From positions 62,001-126,000 of the forward strand of contig CAJAJL010000067.1 in assembly GCA_903940125.1 (NCBI GenBank): a stretch of DNA of 64,000 bases, written 5' to 3'. The stretch is from an uncultured Chlorobiaceae bacterium. Lineage in GTDB: Bacteria > Bacteroidota > Chlorobiia > Chlorobiales > Chlorobiaceae. This document shows, piece by piece, positions 22,116 through 32,393 of this stretch (positions within the stretch are counted from its first letter, which is position 1; every line of letters begins with the position of its first letter). The translations under genes were made by a program, and so were the position numbers. The notes under the pieces are model-generated. The model ran no database searches. It was not told the origin of the DNA and saw nothing but the letters and a program-made list of their open reading frames with translations.

Positions 22116-23408
22116 ATGGCATTTGAGCTTGATCCCGGGCTGTTCGACAGTGACCAGGGTAAAGGTGTCACCATAAGGATCGTTGGTGTCGGCGGTTGCG
22201 GCGGCAATGCTGTCAATAATATGATTGACCGGAAAATAAGCGGCGTTGAGTATATCGTGTTCAATACCGACCGTCAGGCACTCCTGAATTCAAAAGCTCC
22301 TCTCAGAGTGCAGATTGGCAAGAAAGCGACTAACGGACTTGGTGCGGGAGCTGACCCTGCAAAGGGGCGGCAGGCGGCTGATGACGACCGGGAAATCATT
22401 GCGGCGCAGTTAAGGGGTGCAGATCTTGTCTTTATTGCTGCCGGCATGGGTAAGGGTACCGGCACAGGCGCTGCTCCGGTTATTGCATCAATTGCAAGGA
22501 ATATGGGTATACTCACCATCGGCGTTGTTACCAGACCGTTCAACTTTGAGGGTCAGGTCAAGGCTAAGATTGCCGACGGGGGGATTACTGAACTGCGGAA
22601 ATATATCGATACTCTCATCCTCGTTGAAAATGAAAAGATACTGAGTATTGCCGAAGAGGGGGTAAGCGCCACCGAAGCGTTCAACATGGCAAATGATGTT
22701 CTGTACAGAGCCGCAAAAGGCATTGCCGATATTATTACCCGTCACGGGCATGTCAATGTCGATTTTGCCGATGTCCGAAGCATTATGTCCGGCGCGGGTG
22801 ATGCAGTTATGGGGTCTGCTGCCGCTGCAGGTGACCGCCGTGCACTGAAAGCGTCATCGGATGCTCTCAACAGTCCTCTTCTTGAAGGGGTATCAGTTAA
22901 AGGGGCCAAAGGCGTACTTGTCAATATTACCGGCGAGGTTACCATGAGGGACATGTCGGATGCGATGAACTATATTGAAGAGCAGGTCGGCAGCGATGCC
23001 AAGATCATCAATGGTTATGTTGATGAACCTCAGGTATCGGGTGAAATAAGGGTGACTGTTATTGTGACCGGCTTCAAACGAAAAGAGGAGATTGAAGGAA
23101 AAGAATCTGCGGTTCGTCGCCCTGTTACTCCGGTGCAGGGGCTCCGATCAGGTCAGTCGCCCTCATCTGTCAGGCAGACAGCATCAATGTATCCGGAACG
23201 GCAGGAAGATGATTTGAGAATTCCTGCCTACATCAGAAGACAGTTATCGATTCATGATTCTCGTGATGCCGGTAACAGTAAAAATACCTTACGCGATGCC
23301 GATCATAATCTTTTGAATACTGGCGGGAGTGGGGAACACGAAGATAAAATTCAGAAAGGTTTGACAGATACACCGGCTTATCTTCGCAGGAAGAACACCG
23401 GAAACTGA
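22116..23408 (+). CDS. ftsZ: Cell division protein FtsZ
   Basis: [37 protein letters not shown] motifs; C-terminal [11 protein letters not shown] and DTPAYLRRK. Confidence 0.97.
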   Translation: MAFELDPGLFDSDQGKGVTIRIVGVGGCGGNAVNNMIDRKISGVEYIVFNTDRQALLNSKAPLRVQIGKKATNGLGAGADPAKGRQAADDDREIIAAQLRGADLVFIAAGMGKGTGTGAAPVIASIARNMGILTIGVVTRPFNFEGQVKAKIADGGITELRKYIDTLILVENEKILSIAEEGVSATEAFNMANDVLYRAAKGIADIITRHGHVNVDFADVRSIMSGAGDAVMGSAAAAGDRRALKASSDALNSPLLEGVSVKGAKGVLVNITGEVTMRDMSDAMNYIEEQVGSDAKIINGYVDEPQVSGEIRVTVIVTGFKRKEEIEGKESAVRRPVTPVQGLRSGQSPSSVRQTASMYPERQEDDLRIPAYIRRQLSIHDSRDAGNSKNTLRDADHNLLNTGGSGEHEDKIQKGLTDTPAYLRRKNTGN

Positions 23409-23444
23409 ATCTCCTGTTTTATGCTAAACGAAGTTAAGGATTAA

Positions 23445-24737
23445 ATGAAGTATTGTACACTTTCCGCTGAAGATGCTGTAGCAAGAATAAAATCAGGTGA
23501 CAGGGTTTTTTTACATACTGCGGCAGCAACTCCGCAGAGGTTGATTGAGGCGATGGTTCAGCGTTCAGCTGAGTTGAAAAATATTGAAATTGTCAGTCTT
23601 CACACGGAGGGTGATGCGATTTACACAAGACCTGAGTATCGTGAAAGTTTCAGATTGAATGCATTGTTTGTCGGTAAAAATGTTCGTCAGTCGGTACAGA
23701 GTGGTGATGGTGACGCGATTCCCGTGTTTCTGAGTGATATTCCCTCCCTTTTTCGGAATAATATTCTGCCGCTTGATGTAGCCCTAGTGCATGTATCGCC
23801 TCCTGACAGGCATGGCTACTGTTCTCTCGGTGTTTCGGTTGATGCCACTCTGGCCGCTGTCCACTCAGCCAAGCTTGTTATCGCCCAGGTAAATCAGAAC
23901 ATGCCTCGCACCCATGGAGAGGGAATGCTTCATATCAGCAAGATCCATGCGATGACTGATGTGTCTGATGCCATTATTGAAACCCCCAGACATGCCTTGA
24001 GTGATATCGAAATCCGCATCGGCAGCCATATAGCATCTATCGTTGATGATGGAGCGACGCTTCAGCTGGGTATAGGCGCTATCCCGGATGCAACCCTTGC
24101 TGCACTTTGCGGGCATAAGGATCTGGGGATTCATTCTGAAATGTTTTCGGATGGGGTTGTCGACCTTGTTGAGAAAGGAGTGATCAACGGTCGTAAAAAA
24201 CGGAGCCATAAGGAGATTATTGTGGCCAGTTTTCTTATCGGTACCAGAAAATTATATGATTTTGTGGACGATAATCCGCTCGTTGCCATGCTGCCTTCCG
24301 ATTATGTCAACGATACCCGGGAAATCAGGAGAAATCCCCGTGTGACAGCGATCAACAGCGCTCTCGAAATTGACATGACCGGCCAGGTATGTGCTGATTC
24401 GATCGGCCAGAAATATTATTCCGGTGTCGGCGGTCAGATGGATTTTATACGTGGAGCTGCGCTTTCGGAAGGAGGCAAACCGATTATTGCACTGCCATCC
24501 ACAACGAAGAAAGGGTTGTCGAGGATTGTGCCGCAGCTTAAACCGGGTGCAGGTGTTGTTACGACCAGAGCTCATGTACAGTATGTGGTTACGGAGTTCG
24601 GCATTGTGAATCTGCACGGCAAAAATCTCCGGCAGAGAGCTGACGCACTTGCGAGCATTGCCCATCCGGATTTCAGGGAGGATATCTCTCGTCAGGCACA
24701 TGATCTGTATGGCTCGTACGGAAAGAGGTATATGTAA
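23445..24737 (+). CDS. Acetyl-CoA hydrolase/CoA-transferase family (4-hydroxybutyrate CoA-transferase-like)
   Basis: LQLGIGAIPDATLAAL, GIHSEMFSDGVVDL, GVGGQMDFIRGA motifs. Confidence 0.9.
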   Translation: MKYCTLSAEDAVARIKSGDRVFLHTAAATPQRLIEAMVQRSAELKNIEIVSLHTEGDAIYTRPEYRESFRLNALFVGKNVRQSVQSGDGDAIPVFLSDIPSLFRNNILPLDVALVHVSPPDRHGYCSLGVSVDATLAAVHSAKLVIAQVNQNMPRTHGEGMLHISKIHAMTDVSDAIIETPRHALSDIEIRIGSHIASIVDDGATLQLGIGAIPDATLAALCGHKDLGIHSEMFSDGVVDLVEKGVINGRKKRSHKEIIVASFLIGTRKLYDFVDDNPLVAMLPSDYVNDTREIRRNPRVTAINSALEIDMTGQVCADSIGQKYYSGVGGQMDFIRGAALSEGGKPIIALPSTTKKGLSRIVPQLKPGAGVVTTRAHVQYVVTEFGIVNLHGKNLRQRADALASIAHPDFREDISRQAHDLYGSYGKRYM

Positions 24738-24762
24738 TTTCCGGTTGTCAGGATGTCGAAAT

Positions 24763-25554
24763 CTACAGCGATCGGACTCCAATGATGCTCACCATGCGGC
24801 CTGTTACTCCTTTATCGCGCCGATAAGAAAAAAACATGCCGCTGTCACCGAATGAGCAGAATTGAGATTGTTCAATATTCGACGCAGGAATACCTGAGGC
24901 AAGCAGCTGATTGTAGTTGACCATCCTCAGGTCGAGCATGTATTTATTGTTTCCCTTCGAAACAGTGTGACACATGCAGGCGTCCGATGGAAATTCCTTT
25001 GCCACATCAAGGTCAACCTCATAGGCTGCGGATGAAATACCGGTTCCTATATAAGCGAAACACTCAGCAGGAATCGAGTTGAAGTTTTTCTGCATGGCGG
25101 CAATGGTTTTCATCACAATCTGCTTTGCACTTCCTTTCCAGCCCGCATGAACCGCTCCTGCAGCATGGTGACGCGGGTCGAAGATCAGCACTGGATAACA
25201 GTCCGCAGTAAAGATGCATAAAAAAAGATTTTTTTTGTCTGTAATGAATGCATCATAACCGTGATATCTTCCCGGGTTTTCGGCAGTCAGTATTTCTGTG
25301 GAGTGAACCTGCTCGGAGCTTACCAGTCTTTGTGGATTGATGCCGGCCTCGACGCAGAGCCGCAGGGTGTTTTCATGAACATTTTCATCACTGTCCCGGG
25401 TGTTCATGCCAAGATTCAGAGAGGAATAGGGGCCTTCGCTGACGCCGCCCGTTCTTGTAGTCTGCAGAGCGACGAGGTCGTTGAATTCGCGAAAACACTC
25501 CGGAATGATATATTTTGGCGGCACATCTGTCGGGTTTATCCTGTTTATAAGCAA
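24763..25554 (-). CDS. YfiH/LACC1 family purine nucleoside phosphorylase (laccase-domain protein)
   Basis: SLNLGMNTRD, QVHSTEI, DAFITDKKNLFLCIFTADCYPVLIFDP, GAVHAGWKG, CSFGDSGMFFSYRRDKGVTGRM motifs. Confidence 0.93.
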   Translation of the reverse strand: MLINRINPTDVPPKYIIPECFREFNDLVALQTTRTGGVSEGPYSSLNLGMNTRDSDENVHENTLRLCVEAGINPQRLVSSEQVHSTEILTAENPGRYHGYDAFITDKKNLFLCIFTADCYPVLIFDPRHHAAGAVHAGWKGSAKQIVMKTIAAMQKNFNSIPAECFAYIGTGISSAAYEVDLDVAKEFPSDACMCHTVSKGNNKYMLDLRMVNYNQLLASGIPASNIEQSQFCSFGDSGMFFSYRRDKGVTGRMVSIIGVRSL

Positions 25555-25689
25555 GAATGTGAGATAGGGTTCATTATTTCACGAAGAGATAGTATCTTTC
25601 AGCTCATGACTTATTTCTTCTGCAGCCCTTTGATGATTGTCTTGTGCAGAACGTGGTGCTGATCTGAATGTAAACAAAGACGCTCAACA

Positions 25690-25935
25690 ATGAGAAAACC
25701 TGATGAAGAGCGCTTTCCGGATCAACTGGGGCGTTCTGTTCGAGCGATTTCCGAATATATGGGTATTGGCCTGCAGATTGCAGTCAGCTTTTCTTTTTTT
25801 GTATTTCTGGGCTATTGGGCAGACAGCAGGTTCGGCACATCACCACTTCTGTTTCTTGCCGGTGTTGTCCTGGGTATGGCCGGCATGGTTCTGGTTCTTA
25901 TGAAGGTAGTTCGCCAGGCGAACAAAAAAAAATAA
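25690..25935 (+). CDS. AtpZ/AtpI-family small membrane protein
   Basis: 81 aa with two TM helices (MGIGLQIAVSFSFFVFLGYWAD... LFLAGVVLGMAGMVLVL) directly upstream of F0 genes. Confidence 0.75.
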   Translation: MRKPDEERFPDQLGRSVRAISEYMGIGLQIAVSFSFFVFLGYWADSRFGTSPLLFLAGVVLGMAGMVLVLMKVVRQANKKK

Positions 25936-25982
25936 AGCATATTGTTCTGGTGCTGTAGTTTATCAAGAAAGAAAATGGAGAT

Positions 25983-26366
25983 ATGAAGCCATTGTTTGAA
26001 TTTTTTATTAAGTTATGTATCTTGTCCGTCATTTTATGGGGCGTTATTTTTGCAGGACTTAATACGGGGAGTGTTGATTATCATTCTGTATTTCTTGCCT
26101 GGATAATGGTGGTGACCAATACCTTTGCCGGTTATCTGCTTTTTGACTACGCACTTGATAAGGAATCAGCTGTATTCACCAAGTTCGTTTTCGGCGGTCT
26201 GACCATCCGGTTACTTGTTCTTATGGTGCTTGTTGCTGTTATCATTATCAGGAATCTTGTGGTCATCAACGACTTTGTCTTTTCATTCTTCGCGTTTTAC
26301 TGTATCTATGTAATTGTTGAAATTCTCGGGTATCAAAAGAAAAACAAACAGAAAAAAACTGCATGA
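25983..26366 (+). CDS. ATP synthase I-like membrane protein
   Basis: 127 aa, four predicted TM helices, stop overlaps atpB start. Confidence 0.6.
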   Translation: MKPLFEFFIKLCILSVILWGVIFAGLNTGSVDYHSVFLAWIMVVTNTFAGYLLFDYALDKESAVFTKFVFGGLTIRLLVLMVLVAVIIIRNLVVINDFVFSFFAFYCIYVIVEILGYQKKNKQKKTA

Positions 26367-27400
26367 AACGGTTAAACGTCATACAGCCTAAGGCTCTTCT
26401 CAAGGTTATCGCGATTCTTGTGCCACTCCTGCTCAACGTGAATGGCCTTACTTTTGCTGCTTCCGGTCAGTCGGCAGAGGTTCCCAAAAGCAGTGCTGCA
26501 GCTGCAGCATCGCCGGCAGTTTCCGCCCCCGCAGCTGAAGCTGCCCATGGCGCTGAAGCTCCTGAAGGAGAGGAAAAGGCGGGTGATGTTATTATGCATC
26601 ATATTCTCGATAACAATGTTTTTGCTTTTGAACCATTCGGCTCAATCAATCTTCCGAAAATAGTTGTTGGCGGTTTTGATATTTCAATAACCAAGCACGT
26701 GGTGATGCTCTGGCTGGTATCTGCGCTTCTTTTGATAGTTTTTTCCGTAGTCGGCGGCAAATATAAAAATATAACTCCTCGTAACGCTCCCAGCGGGCTG
26801 GCCAACGCCATGGAGGCACTCGTGGAGTTTATTCGGCTTGATGTTGCCAAGTCAAATATCGGGCATGGCTATGAAAAGCATCTTCCTTACCTGCTGACGG
26901 TTTTCTTTTTTATCCTGTTCTGTAACCTTCTTGGTCTTGTTCCCTACGGGGCAACGGCTACCGGTAACGTCAATGTTACTCTCACACTTTCCATTTTCAC
27001 CTTCTTCGTCACCCAGATCGCCGCATTCAAGGCTCATGGTGTTAAAGGTTATCTTCAGCACCTTACCGCAGGGACCCACTGGTCTCTCTGGATTATCATG
27101 GTTCCCATTGAGATCATCGGACAGTTTACGAAACCCTTTGCTCTTACCATTCGTCTGTTTGCGAACATGACTGCAGGTCATATCATCATTCTCAGTCTGA
27201 TCTTCATCAGTTTCATTCTGAAAAGCTACATCGTCGCTGTAGCTGTTTCGGTACCATTTGCAATTTTCATTGATCTTCTTGAGCTTTTTGTTGCGTTTCT
27301 GCAGGCATTTGTTTTCACCATGCTTTCCGCGCTTTTTATCGGTCTTGCTACCGCGCACGAAGGACATGACGAAGCTGCTGCAGGAGTTGCGCATCATTAA
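26363..27400 (+). CDS. atpB: F0F1 ATP synthase subunit a
   Basis: [29 protein letters not shown] with conserved Arg; Ala/Pro-rich N-terminal leader region. Confidence 0.95.
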   Translation: MKRLNVIQPKALLKVIAILVPLLLNVNGLTFAASGQSAEVPKSSAAAAASPAVSAPAAEAAHGAEAPEGEEKAGDVIMHHILDNNVFAFEPFGSINLPKIVVGGFDISITKHVVMLWLVSALLLIVFSVVGGKYKNITPRNAPSGLANAMEALVEFIRLDVAKSNIGHGYEKHLPYLLTVFFFILFCNLLGLVPYGATATGNVNVTLTLSIFTFFVTQIAAFKAHGVKGYLQHLTAGTHWSLWIIMVPIEIIGQFTKPFALTIRLFANMTAGHIIILSLIFISFILKSYIVAVAVSVPFAIFIDLLELFVAFLQAFVFTMLSALFIGLATAHEGHDEAAAGVAHH

Positions 27401-27520
27401 AATGAACTCAGGATTATTAAGGAATAACTCTTATTTTGGTACTTTTTATTAAGCGCTTTTAAAACTGCTAATTATCATTTAGCAAAAAACTTACAACAAA
27501 TAAACGGAGGTAATTTCAAG

Positions 27521-27748
27521 ATGGAAGGTTTAGGTTTAGCTTATTTAGGTGCAGGTCTTGGCGCCGGTCTGGCTGTTATTGGTGCAGGTCTTGGTATTGG
27601 CAACATTGCAGCTTCAGCCGCTGAAGGTACAGCCCGTCAGCCGGAAGCTACTTCGGATATCCGTACTACCATGATTATTGCCGCAGCGCTTATCGAAGGT
27701 GTTGCACTGTTCGGTGAAGTTATCTGTGTACTTCTTGCTCTTAAGTAA
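27521..27748 (+). CDS. atpE: F0F1 ATP synthase subunit c
   Basis: 75 aa two-helix proteolipid; GIGNIAASAAEGTARQPE loop and carboxylate motif ALIEGVALF. Confidence 0.96.
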   Translation: MEGLGLAYLGAGLGAGLAVIGAGLGIGNIAASAAEGTARQPEATSDIRTTMIIAAALIEGVALFGEVICVLLALK

Positions 27749-27786
27749 TATTGAGCACTTGTCAAGACTCAATACAGAAGATATCT

Positions 27787-27826
27787 CGATTGCGGCTGAT
27801 CTTTGATGATGTCGCAATCGGGTTTT
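27787..27826 (+). terminator. Hairpin between atpE and atpF (possible attenuator or stabilising stem)
   Basis: CGATTGCG (27787-27794) / CGCAATCG (27813-27820) followed by GGTTTT. Confidence 0.5.
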
Positions 27827-27846
27827 ATTAACCGTTAACGGAAACA

Positions 27847-28380
27847 TTGTACATGCTTACGTCAGGAATGATACTTCTTGCCGGTAGTCTTCTGAGCCCG
27901 AATCCCGGTCTTATTTTCTGGACTGCAATCACATTTGTGATTGTGCTGCTTATTCTCAAGAAGATTGCCTGGGGGCCGATACTTAATGCTTTGGCTGAAA
28001 GGGAAAAGGGCATTCAGTCATCCATTGACCGTGCGCATCAGGCGAAGGATGAGTCTGAGGCTATTCTGCGTAAAAACAAGGAACTGCTTGCAAAAGCCGA
28101 CGCGGAATCTGACCGGATTATCCGTGAAGGAAAGGACTTTGCCGAAAAACTCCGTTCTGATATATCTCAGAAAGCTCAGACGGAAGCTCAGAAAATGATT
28201 GCTTCAGCCAAAGAAGAGATAGAGCAGGAAAAGCGCCGTGCGCTCGATGTACTGAGAAATGAGGTTGCTGATCTTGCCGTCAAAGGCGCTGAAAAGATTA
28301 TCAAGACCACTCTTGATGCTGATATTCAGAAAAGGATCGTTGACAGCATGATTCAGGATCTTTCAACAAACCGTAACTGA
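27847..28380 (+). CDS. atpF: F0F1 ATP synthase subunit b
   Basis: [32 protein letters not shown]-terminal TM and charged coiled coil. Confidence 0.95.
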   Translation: MYMLTSGMILLAGSLLSPNPGLIFWTAITFVIVLLILKKIAWGPILNALAEREKGIQSSIDRAHQAKDESEAILRKNKELLAKADAESDRIIREGKDFAEKLRSDISQKAQTEAQKMIASAKEEIEQEKRRALDVLRNEVADLAVKGAEKIIKTTLDADIQKRIVDSMIQDLSTNRN

Positions 28381-28393
28381 AACAGGTCACGAC

Positions 28394-28939
28394 ATGTCAA
28401 GTGTAATTACAAGCCGACGATATGCTTCCGCTCTTCTTTCAGCAGCTGAAGAGGGTAATTTTCTCGATCAGATTGTAGAGGAGCTTCAGGTGATTAAGGT
28501 TGTTCTTGAACATTCCCGTGATCTCGTTCAAGCTTTGCGCAGTCCACTTGTCAAAGGCGATAAAAAGATTCACATACTTGAGGATATCTTCAGGGATTCC
28601 ATAGGGGAAAAAATGTTTATTTTTTTAAAGCTGATTGCCAGGAAAAAACGTGCAGGGCTTCTGCCTGAAATTATTGATGAATTCCAGGTTCTTCTTGATG
28701 AAAAAAGAGGGATAATCAATGTCGATATAAGCAGTGCAGTTAAACTGTCAGACGAACAATCCAGTGAACTGGTCAACCGCCTTGAAGTCTATACCGGAAA
28801 GAAAATCCGTCCAAGGATGGCGCTCGATGAAGGCCTGATTGGTGGCGTTTCCGTTAAAATTGGCGATACGATATTTGATGGCAGCATCAGTCATCAGCTT
28901 CAGAGGTTCAGGCAAGCTCTTGTCACTGAAAAGGCATGA
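28394..28939 (+). CDS. atpH: F0F1 ATP synthase subunit delta
   Basis: RRYASALLSAAEE, LRSPLVKGDKK, DEGLIGGVSVKIGDTIFDGSISHQL motifs. Confidence 0.95.
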   Translation: MSSVITSRRYASALLSAAEEGNFLDQIVEELQVIKVVLEHSRDLVQALRSPLVKGDKKIHILEDIFRDSIGEKMFIFLKLIARKKRAGLLPEIIDEFQVLLDEKRGIINVDISSAVKLSDEQSSELVNRLEVYTGKKIRPRMALDEGLIGGVSVKIGDTIFDGSISHQLQRFRQALVTEKA

Positions 28940-28970
28940 ATTGTCATGTCGCCTGATGGCATCAAAATTA

Positions 28971-29001
28971 AAATAGCCTGCTTTTGCAGGCTATTTTTTT
29001 T
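28971..29001 (+). terminator. Rho-independent terminator after atpH
   Basis: AAATAGCCTG-CTTTTG-CAGGCTATTT followed by a T tract. Confidence 0.9.
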
Positions 29002-29056
29002 AACTTATCTGCTGTATTACCGGTAGCGTTGTATAGGTCTGTAGCAAAAATAAATC

Positions 29057-29129
29057 GGGGCTTTAGCTCAGTTGGTAGAGCGTCTCGTTCGCAATGAGAA
29101 GGTCAGGGGTTCGACTCCCCTAAGCTCCA
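29057..29129 (+). tRNA. tRNA-Ala (anticodon CGC)
   Basis: GGGGCTT acceptor pairs with AAGCTCC; D arm GCTCAGTTGGTAGAGC; anticodon loop TTCGCAA; T arm CAGGGGTTCGACTCCCCT; no encoded CCA. Confidence 0.96.
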
Positions 29130-29204
29130 CAAAACGTTTTTTTGTGCGGTATGGTATTATAAACGGTTAAGATTTCAAAAAAAGAGGATAATGGGAGTTG
29201 ATCT

Positions 29205-30107
29205 ATGTCGTTTGTCAGATTTTGTTCACGTTCAGTATTGATGTTGTTTTCGATAGGATTATTGATGAGTTCAGGCTGTTCCTCTTCCAAGCCGGATGCC
29301 GCTCCTACCGCTACGGTTATTGTCAGTGAAGGATATGCAAGAGCGGAGAAGATGTATGCTAAAAAAGATTATGATGGCGCCGCGCTGACGCTGGAATCAC
29401 TTCTTGTTACCTCACGTGCAACAGCGCTCGAGGATCGTGTGCTTTTTCTTCTTGGGCAGTCTTATTATCATTCCGGACAGTATCTGCTTTCATCAGAAAT
29501 ATTTACACGACTCTTAAAGCAGGTGCCCACAACTCCTTATGCTGCAACGGCACAGTTTCTTATTGCAAAATCGCATGAAAAGCTCTCTCCTCATTATGAG
29601 CTTGATCAACAGGAGACCGTTAAAGCCATAGATCAATTTTCCATCTATATGGATCTGTATCCCTCACCGGATGATTCAAAAATTTTAAGTGATGTCGAGA
29701 CCTACAGGGAACTGCTGAAGATAAATCCGGAGAATCCGAACTATAAACAGCGTTATGCTCAGGCAAAAGCTGAACTTGGCAAGATAGATTCCTTGAAATA
29801 TGCTGAAAAGGCAATTCCGGTGCTGAGAGATAAACTGGCAAAAAATGCCTATTTCATTGCCCGGCAGTATGTTCAGCTCAAAAAATACAAGGCGGCAGTT
29901 ATTTTTTATGATGAAATCATAAAACGTTATTCCGATACAAGTTATGTGCAGCAGGCCTGGGCAGGAAAAATTGATGCTTTGATAAAACGTAAAAAATGGT
30001 TTGAAGCCGGACAGGTGCTTGATCAGTTTGTGCAGCTTTACCCGGGCAAGCAGCAGGATATGAAAGGGACAAAAGAAAAAATCAGCAAAAATCTTACAAA
30101 CAACTGA
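29205..30107 (+). CDS. BamD/YfiO-like TPR outer-membrane lipoprotein
   Basis: Lipobox LLMSSGC; TPR repeats (YYHSGQYLLSSEIFTRLLKQVPTTPYAATAQFLIAKSHEKL). Confidence 0.8.
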   Translation: MSFVRFCSRSVLMLFSIGLLMSSGCSSSKPDAAPTATVIVSEGYARAEKMYAKKDYDGAALTLESLLVTSRATALEDRVLFLLGQSYYHSGQYLLSSEIFTRLLKQVPTTPYAATAQFLIAKSHEKLSPHYELDQQETVKAIDQFSIYMDLYPSPDDSKILSDVETYRELLKINPENPNYKQRYAQAKAELGKIDSLKYAEKAIPVLRDKLAKNAYFIARQYVQLKKYKAAVIFYDEIIKRYSDTSYVQQAWAGKIDALIKRKKWFEAGQVLDQFVQLYPGKQQDMKGTKEKISKNLTNN

Positions 30108-30114
30108 CCGGAGC

Positions 30115-30708
30115 ATGCCTGTGCATCTGGCGGTTTTTGGCGGAACATTTGATCCGCCGCATAATGGTCATCTTGCACTCTGTCTTTATGCCAGAGAGAT
30201 ACTCGAAATAGATAAATTATTTATTTCTGTTTCGAATAATCCCTTTAAGCATAAACGGGGTGCTGCAGACGAACATAGAAAGCGCATGGCGGAGTGTCTC
30301 GCTTCGGAAATCAATCTTACGGGCGCCTGCAGTCAGGTAAGCGGATGGGAGCTAAAACAACAGCCATCGTACACCGTTGATCTCCTGAAGTATGTCCAGC
30401 AGCTCTATCCGCATGACAGAGTGACTCTGCTTGTCGGCGAGGACAGCTTCAAAGAGTTTCATTCGTGGAAGGATTATGAGAAACTGTTTTCATTGTGCGA
30501 TATTGTGGTGTTCAGAAGAGCGTCAACAGAGGCCAGTGACCCACCTTCTGACTCTTTACTGCAGAAAGGATCTATAAGGGTTATTGATTTTGCCTATGAG
30601 GTTTCATCAACTGAAATCAGAGAGCTTGCAGCCGCCGGGCAGAGTATTTCGAGGCTTGTACCCCCTTCAGTGAGTCGTTATATCATCGAGCACGCTCTCT
30701 ATCGGTAG
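30115..30708 (+). CDS. nadD: Nicotinate-nucleotide adenylyltransferase
   Basis: FGGTFDPPHNGHLAL and SSTEIRELAAAG motifs. Confidence 0.94.
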   Translation: MPVHLAVFGGTFDPPHNGHLALCLYAREILEIDKLFISVSNNPFKHKRGAADEHRKRMAECLASEINLTGACSQVSGWELKQQPSYTVDLLKYVQQLYPHDRVTLLVGEDSFKEFHSWKDYEKLFSLCDIVVFRRASTEASDPPSDSLLQKGSIRVIDFAYEVSSTEIRELAAAGQSISRLVPPSVSRYIIEHALYR

Positions 30709-30725
30709 AGGCTTGACACTGTTTA

Positions 30726-32384
30726 CTACATTGACTCCGGAGCTGAAACGCCGAGAATTCTGAAGCCGTTGCGCAGTACTTGACGTGTCGCTAATGAAAG
30801 AAAGAGTCTCGCCTTGCAGATATCCGGCTCAGCTTTGATAATGGGACATTCCTGATAGAACCTGTGAAAAAGTTCTGCCACTGAGTGAAGGTATTCCACC
30901 ATTTTTTGCGGCTCAAGCAGGCGGACGCTTGTTTTTAACATATCCGGATAGTCAAGGAGAGCAAAGCCAAGCTGAAGTTCAGATGGAGAGGTGAGCAGCT
31001 CCAAAAGGTTGTAATCCTCACTGGATGCAGGATCAAATCCGGTTTCCTGCAGCGCCATACGCAAGAGGCTGCAGATTCGTGCATGGGCATATTGCAGATA
31101 GAAGACCGGATTTTCCTTGGACTGTTTTTTTGCCAGTTCGACATCGAAGTTCAAATGCGAATCTTTACTGCGCATGATGAAAAACAGTCTTGTAGCGTCA
31201 GCTCCGACATCATCGATCAAATCGTCAAGGAGATCGGCATTTCCTTTTCTTGTGGACATTTTCAGGGTCTGTCCGTCAACAGTCGTCGTCACAAACTGAT
31301 TGATGGCTATCCTGATCCGATCGGTATCGTACCCGAGAATTTTCAAAGCTTCAATGACATCAGGATACTCATCGATATGATCGGCACCGAAAACATTGAC
31401 CATCATTGCATAATCGCGTTCGAACTTTGAGATATGGTAGCCTATATCAGGCAGCCTGTAGCTCGGTTCGCCGGAAGATTTGACAAGAACCTTATCTTTT
31501 TCCTGACCAAGCTTTGTTGTCAGAAACCATGTCGCCCCATCGTATTCTGCAATATATCCGTTCTCTTTCAGTGCATCAATGACCCGCTGGTTCGCCGTTA
31601 TGCCCGCTTCATCCTGAGTGTACAAGGTGTGTTCATTAAAAAAAGAGTCATGGCGTATGCTGAGCCGCTCAAGAGTCTTTTTAATCGAATTGAAAATGAT
31701 TGCTTCAGCGCTGTTTTTAAATAGCAGCACATCGTCGCTTTCAGTTAAAGCCTTTCCGTGTTCGTTGTATATCTGTTCAGCAATGTCGCGGATATAATCG
31801 CCCTGGTAATGGGTATCAGGGAAAGCGATCTCTTTGCCGCAACGCTCCTGGTAGCGAAGTTGGACGGATTCTCCGAGAATCTGCATCTGCCGGCCGGCAT
31901 CGTTGAAATAGTACTCTCTCGTGACCTCGTATCCCTGAGTTTCAATAAGATTTGCAATACAGTCTCCGAGTACCCCGCCCCGGCCACGTCCAATGGTGAG
32001 GGGTCCTGTCGGATTGGCACTGACATATTCTACAATGGCTTTTTTTCCTGTTCCGATAGTTCCTCTTCCATAGTCATCGCCGTCATGCAGCACTTTCTGT
32101 AGAGAACGCATGATAAAGAGCGAGGTAAGATAAAAGTTAATGAACCCTGGACCCGCCACTTCGATTTTAGCAATAGTATCCGGAGGAAAAACCAGATGTT
32201 CAATAATCTGCTGTGCAAGATCGCGCGGTTTTTTTTTGCACTCTTTTGCGGTAATCAAGGCTATGTTTGTCGAAAAGTCACCAAACTTTTTGTCTGAAGG
32301 CTGTTCGATGATAATCTGTTTATTGGTCTCAATACCTGTCGATCGAAGAGCGCTTTTGATGACAGGGATAAAAAATTCATGCAT
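30726..32384 (-). CDS. argS: Arginyl-tRNA synthetase
   Basis: [39 protein letters not shown]-terminal anticodon-binding region; 552 aa. Confidence 0.96.
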   Translation of the reverse strand: MHEFFIPVIKSALRSTGIETNKQIIIEQPSDKKFGDFSTNIALITAKECKKKPRDLAQQIIEHLVFPPDTIAKIEVAGPGFINFYLTSLFIMRSLQKVLHDGDDYGRGTIGTGKKAIVEYVSANPTGPLTIGRGRGGVLGDCIANLIETQGYEVTREYYFNDAGRQMQILGESVQLRYQERCGKEIAFPDTHYQGDYIRDIAEQIYNEHGKALTESDDVLLFKNSAEAIIFNSIKKTLERLSIRHDSFFNEHTLYTQDEAGITANQRVIDALKENGYIAEYDGATWFLTTKLGQEKDKVLVKSSGEPSYRLPDIGYHISKFERDYAMMVNVFGADHIDEYPDVIEALKILGYDTDRIRIAINQFVTTTVDGQTLKMSTRKGNADLLDDLIDDVGADATRLFFIMRSKDSHLNFDVELAKKQSKENPVFYLQYAHARICSLLRMALQETGFDPASSEDYNLLELLTSPSELQLGFALLDYPDMLKTSVRLLEPQKMVEYLHSVAELFHRFYQECPIIKAEPDICKARLFLSLATRQVLRNGFRILGVSAPESM

Positions 32385-32393
32385 TTTATTTCT

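Noticed and set aside
26852-27397. 181-aa minus-strand ORF
   Set aside because: Antisense to atpB; low-complexity polar translation with no recognisable domain.
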